A program made the translations under genes and the position numbers. A stretch of DNA of 64,000 nucleotides from Lysinibacillus_B sp036662795 (GTDB lineage: Bacteria; Bacillota; Bacilli; Bacillales_A; Planococcaceae): NCBI RefSeq assembly GCF_036662795.1, contig NZ_JBAFWZ010000002.1:123085-187084 (forward strand), given 5' to 3'. The notes below the pieces were generated by a model. The model searched no databases and was not told where the DNA came from. It saw only the letters and a program-made list of their open reading frames with translations. Positions 61,685 through 64,000 of the stretch are shown here, piece by piece (positions within the stretch are counted from its first letter, which is position 1; every line of letters begins with the position of its first letter).

Positions 61685-62131
61685 ATGTCTGAAATGCATT
61701 TGAAGGATGCGCTGGACACGTTAAAGACTACTGGTGTAAGGATTACTCCGCAGCGTCATGCTATTTTGGAATATTTAATTCATTCAATGAATCATCCAAC
61801 GGCAGATGATATTTATAAAGCGCTGGAAGGTAAATTCCCTAATATGAGTGTAGCTACCGTATATAATAATTTACGTGTATTTCGCGAAGTAGGCTTAGTA
61901 AAGGAATTAACTTATGGCGACGCAGCTAGTCGTTTTGATTTTGTAACGAACGATCACTATCACATGATTTGTGAATGCTGTGGCAAAATTGTAGACTTTC
62001 ATTATCCGGGGCTTAACGAAGTAGAGCAGTTTGCATCACATGTAACAGGATTCGAAGTTAACTCACATCGTTTAGAAGTATATGGAACATGTCCAGACTG
62101 TGTAGAAGGTCGAAACCAAAAAGTATTATAA
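61685..62131 (+). CDS. perR: Peroxide-sensing repressor PerR
   Basis: Fur-family regulator that senses peroxide by oxidation of metal-ligand histidines. From ATG 61685 the residue numbers equal those of B. subtilis PerR: regulatory-metal ligands His37, Asp85, His91, His93 and Asp104, and structural zinc Cys96, Cys99, Cys136 and Cys139. Asp104 (Glu in Fur) supports PerR over Fur or Zur. The N-terminal winged helix includes VRITPQRHAILEYL. GAGAGGTG lies eight bases before this ATG; ATG 61679 is too close to it. Controls peroxide genes, likely including the ZosA-like ATPase in this window. Confidence 0.95.
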   Translation: MSEMHLKDALDTLKTTGVRITPQRHAILEYLIHSMNHPTADDIYKALEGKFPNMSVATVYNNLRVFREVGLVKELTYGDAASRFDFVTNDHYHMICECCGKIVDFHYPGLNEVEQFASHVTGFEVNSHRLEVYGTCPDCVEGRNQKVL

Positions 62132-62138
62132 CAATACT

Positions 62139-62173
62139 AGCCTAGTTGCTCATGCTACTAGGCTTTCTTTTTG
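62139..62173 (+). terminator. Intrinsic terminator after perR
   Basis: AGCCTAG / CTAGGCT stem with 12-base loop, then TTCTTTTT. Confidence 0.75.
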
Positions 62174-62202
62174 TAGAATGAAGCGTAAAATAATACCTAT
62201 TG

Positions 62203-62224
62203 AAAAAAGCCGGCACATGCCAGC
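62203..62224 (-). terminator. Intrinsic terminator of ygzB
   Basis: Minus strand: AGCTGGC / GCCGGCT stem (G-T pair), then TTTTTTC. Confidence 0.7.
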
Positions 62225-62226
62225 TA

Positions 62227-62574
62227 TTATTGTTTCTTACTATTATAGTTTTGATCGAATTCTTTACCTTCTAATGTAGAGTCTAAAGTAAGTGGTTCAT
62301 TACAATACATACACATGTCTACTCTTCCAAGTACCTTTGTGTGTTTATTGCAGCTTGGACAAACGACCTGAACAGCCCGAGTAGATAGTAGACCAATCCA
62401 ACCGTAGACAACTGTACTACCGATAATACAAAGCAGTCCCACTGTCATAAAAATTAATACTAAAATTTGATTTTCACGGAAGAAGATAGCGCCATACATA
62501 ACAAAAAATCCGATAAAGATAAGTGATAACGCAAATGAACGGATTTTATTTATTTTATTACTATATTTTTTCAT
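62227..62574 (-). CDS. ygzB: YgzB-like zinc-ribbon membrane protein (DUF2614)
   Basis: 115 residues; two helices (about 14-32 and 38-62), then a CPSCNKHTKVLGRVDMCMYC zinc-ribbon knuckle pair near 78-98. Starts MKKYSNKINKIRSFALSLIFIGF as in the UPF0295 family. Convergent with perR and divergent from ygxA, exactly as in B. subtilis. Function unknown. Confidence 0.88.
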   Translation of the reverse strand: MKKYSNKINKIRSFALSLIFIGFFVMYGAIFFRENQILVLIFMTVGLLCIIGSTVVYGWIGLLSTRAVQVVCPSCNKHTKVLGRVDMCMYCNEPLTLDSTLEGKEFDQNYNSKKQ

Positions 62575-62717
62575 GTTCTTTGCCTCCCAATCTAATGATT
62601 ACTATACCATAGATTGAATTTATTTTAGTATTATATTCTTTTAAGAGGATTTCTTCTATAGCATGTCGAAAAAAAAGACGTATAACATATAGTGTGATTT
62701 TGATAGGGGGTACTTTT

Positions 62718-63611
62718 ATGGAACAGATTTTACGTCCAATTTACCAGGAGCGGGCAAGTCATCCCGATACGTTAGGTGTAATATTAGTTAGTAAGCGTGA
62801 CGATGCAATGAATGTAACCGATACCTTTGATTATGTTCTATTGATTATTGTAAAAGAAGGCGAGCAACCAATTTTCACGAAGCATTATATGTATGGGAAT
62901 TCTAAGATGGTTATGCATATCGTAACTGAAAAGCGACTTCGTAAATGGTTATTTATTGGATCGAATAGACGATTAGTAGATTGGATTTTCTTTGGCAAAG
63001 CTTTATTTGATCGAAATGAGTTTCTATATAAACTTCGCTCAGAGCTTCAGGAGTTTCCGTTCTATGGAAGGAAGATTAAAACAGGTATTCAATATAGTAA
63101 ACTTATTAGACGTTATTTAGAGGGGAAGGAATTTTTTGAACGCGGGGATTATTTAGATGCTTATAACCATGTTGTTGATTCGCTCCATCATTTAGGTCGA
63201 CTTGCTGTAATAGATAGTGGTCTATATCCAGAGGTAACTGTCTGGTCGCAGGTAAAAAAAATCGATCCGGCTATATATAAACTATATGAAGAGCTTGTAA
63301 TGAGTAATGAAAGTTTAGAAAAGCGTTTAGAGTTATTGTTTTTAGCAAGTGAGTTTTTAATTAACTCAAGGACACATGACGGGGCGCAGCATATTTTAGA
63401 AGTTATGTTAACCCAAGAGATTTGGACTATTCAAGATTTACATTCGCATGATGAACTAAGTTACTATTCGACGGATTTAGAAGTATTTATGGAGCATTTA
63501 ATAGATAAAGATTATATAATCGTGGAACCGGTTATTGCGAAAAATGAATCAGTATTCCATCGACAATATCGCATAGATAAAGCGTTTGTTGAAAGCGAAT
63601 ATGGCTTGTGA
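62718..63611 (+). CDS. ygxA: YgxA-like nucleotidyltransferase-like protein
   Basis: 297 residues. N-terminal half has a nucleotidyltransferase-like fold (DTLGVILVSKRDDAMNVTDTFDYVLLIIV); helical C-terminal half with YLDAYNHVVDSLHHLGRLAVIDSG. ATG 62718 follows AGGGGGT; the GTG at 62694 precedes it. Directly upstream of an rRNA operon, as in B. subtilis before rrnD. Function unknown. Confidence 0.87.
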   Translation: MEQILRPIYQERASHPDTLGVILVSKRDDAMNVTDTFDYVLLIIVKEGEQPIFTKHYMYGNSKMVMHIVTEKRLRKWLFIGSNRRLVDWIFFGKALFDRNEFLYKLRSELQEFPFYGRKIKTGIQYSKLIRRYLEGKEFFERGDYLDAYNHVVDSLHHLGRLAVIDSGLYPEVTVWSQVKKIDPAIYKLYEELVMSNESLEKRLELLFLASEFLINSRTHDGAQHILEVMLTQEIWTIQDLHSHDELSYYSTDLEVFMEHLIDKDYIIVEPVIAKNESVFHRQYRIDKAFVESEYGL

Positions 63612-63617
63612 AATTGT

Positions 63618-63655
63618 ATTCGAGGCATAGGATTGAGGCCTCGAATATTTTTTTG
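63618..63655 (+). terminator. Intrinsic terminator after ygxA
   Basis: Perfect 9-bp stem ATTCGAGGC / GCCTCGAAT with 11-base loop, then ATTTTTTTG. Confidence 0.85.
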
Positions 63656-63664
63656 AATAAAGTG

Positions 63665-63694
63665 TTGACTTTTATAAAGAACATATTGTAATAT
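63665..63694 (+). promoter_or_regulatory. rRNA operon promoter P1
   Basis: TTGACT (63665-63670), 18-base spacer, TAATAT (63689-63694). Upstream A/T-rich flank. Confidence 0.6.
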
Positions 63695-63776
63695 ATTAAA
63701 TGTCGCTAAGACGTGACGCTTTAACCAAACAACTTATAACATTTTTAATACAAAACAACTTTTCTAAAAAAGGTTG

Positions 63777-63805
63777 TTGACAAACAAAATGTGAGATGTT
63801 AAATT
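63777..63805 (+). promoter_or_regulatory. rRNA operon promoter P2
   Basis: TTGACA (63777-63782), 17-base spacer, TAAATT (63800-63805). Twin promoters are usual for Bacillus rRNA operons. Confidence 0.7.
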
Positions 63806-63829
63806 AGAGAAGTCGCTTGAAACGGCAAA

Positions 63830-63990
63830 CAAAATGAACCTTGAAAACTGAACAAGCAAAACGTTAACAATAAAGTTTCATATTAAACCATGAAACAAAA
63901 ATTTTGGACATCAAAATTGATGCCAGCAAATGTTTTTGTGTATCGGAAGCGCAAGCGACAGATACAAACAATTTGAGCTAATCAAATTTC
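63830..63990 (+). other. 16S rRNA leader (pre-rRNA 5' region)
   Basis: Contains the CCTTGAAAACTGAACAA leader sequence (63839-63855) common before Bacillales 16S genes, and hairpin TGTATC (63939-63944) / GATACA (63961-63966) around the 16-base loop GGAAGCGCAAGCGACA. No gene. The loop closely matches those of the hairpins at 40961 and 41048. Confidence 0.75.
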
Positions 63991-64000
63991 TTTTATGGAG
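63991..64000 (+). rRNA. 16S rRNA, first bases (cut by window end)
   Basis: The window ends in TTTTATGGAG, the usual start of Bacillales 16S rRNA just before the AGAGTTTGATCC primer site. Called from this sequence plus the leader and twin promoters. Confidence 0.65.

Overview
The window is chromosomal DNA of a low-GC, endospore-forming Gram-positive bacterium of the order Bacillales. The best fit is the Lysinibacillus/Solibacillus side (Planococcaceae/Caryophanaceae). Three things point there. A run of genes follows the Bacillus subtilis yfhF-recX-yfhH-yfhJ-yfhP-mutY-sspE-ygaC-ygaD-(app)-ygaE-gsaB-bcp-perR-ygzB-ygxA-rrn order. There are spore genes (a gamma-type SASP, a PdaA-like deacetylase, a LytH-like endopeptidase). 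An ATP-grasp ligase resembles D-aspartate ligases, as expected for a Lys-D-Asp type peptidoglycan. No prophage, insertion sequence, CRISPR array or defence island was seen; this is mostly core chromosome.

Layout. 0-9 kb: partial phosphoesterase, acyl-CoA ligase, MacB-like ABC exporter, D-Asp-ligase-like ATP-grasp enzyme, DEAD-type helicase, M29 aminopeptidase, secreted SGNH hydrolase. 9.15-9.55 kb: an array of about 19 short repeats, followed by a YitT-like membrane protein. 10-14.6 kb: sbcD-sbcC. 14.6-21.7 kb: small proteins, a TPP riboswitch with thiT, a methionine aminopeptidase, a polyphosphate kinase 2, an M3 oligopeptidase, an acetyltransferase and a carbonic anhydrase. 22-27 kb: a second M29 aminopeptidase, motAB, and psuK-psuG behind a perfect palindrome. 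27-33 kb: yfkK/yfkI/yfkH-like genes, a ZosA-like metal ATPase with a PerR-box-like site, and a class I fumarase. 33.2-35 kb: a structured, promoter- and terminator-flanked leader upstream of an MFS transporter. 35-41 kb: a chemoreceptor, a large-subunit catalase, a LytH-like peptidase and a lipase. 41-51.5 kb: rlmD, pdaA and the yfh/yga block. 51.7-57.5 kb: an app-type oligopeptide ABC operon (DFABC order). 57.5-64 kb: ygaE, gsaB, bcp, a 2-hydroxyacid dehydrogenase, perR, ygzB, ygxA, then the twin promoters, leader and first bases of a 16S rRNA gene.

How parts work together. PerR, the thiol peroxidase, the KatE-type catalase and the ZosA-like ATPase form a peroxide-stress set; PerR-box-like sequences lie upstream of perR and the ATPase gene. 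Two M29 peptidases, the M3 oligopeptidase, the methionine aminopeptidase and the App importer serve peptide uptake and turnover.

The observations most worth following up are the orphan riboswitch-like leader at about 33.3-33.48 kb, a small family of hairpins with a conserved 15-16-nt loop and different but complementary arms (two near 41 kb, one in the 16S leader), the 20-21-bp-period repeat array at 9.16-9.55 kb, and the palindrome overlapping the psuK promoter. All calls come from reading sequence and remembered family features; no search or folding program was run.
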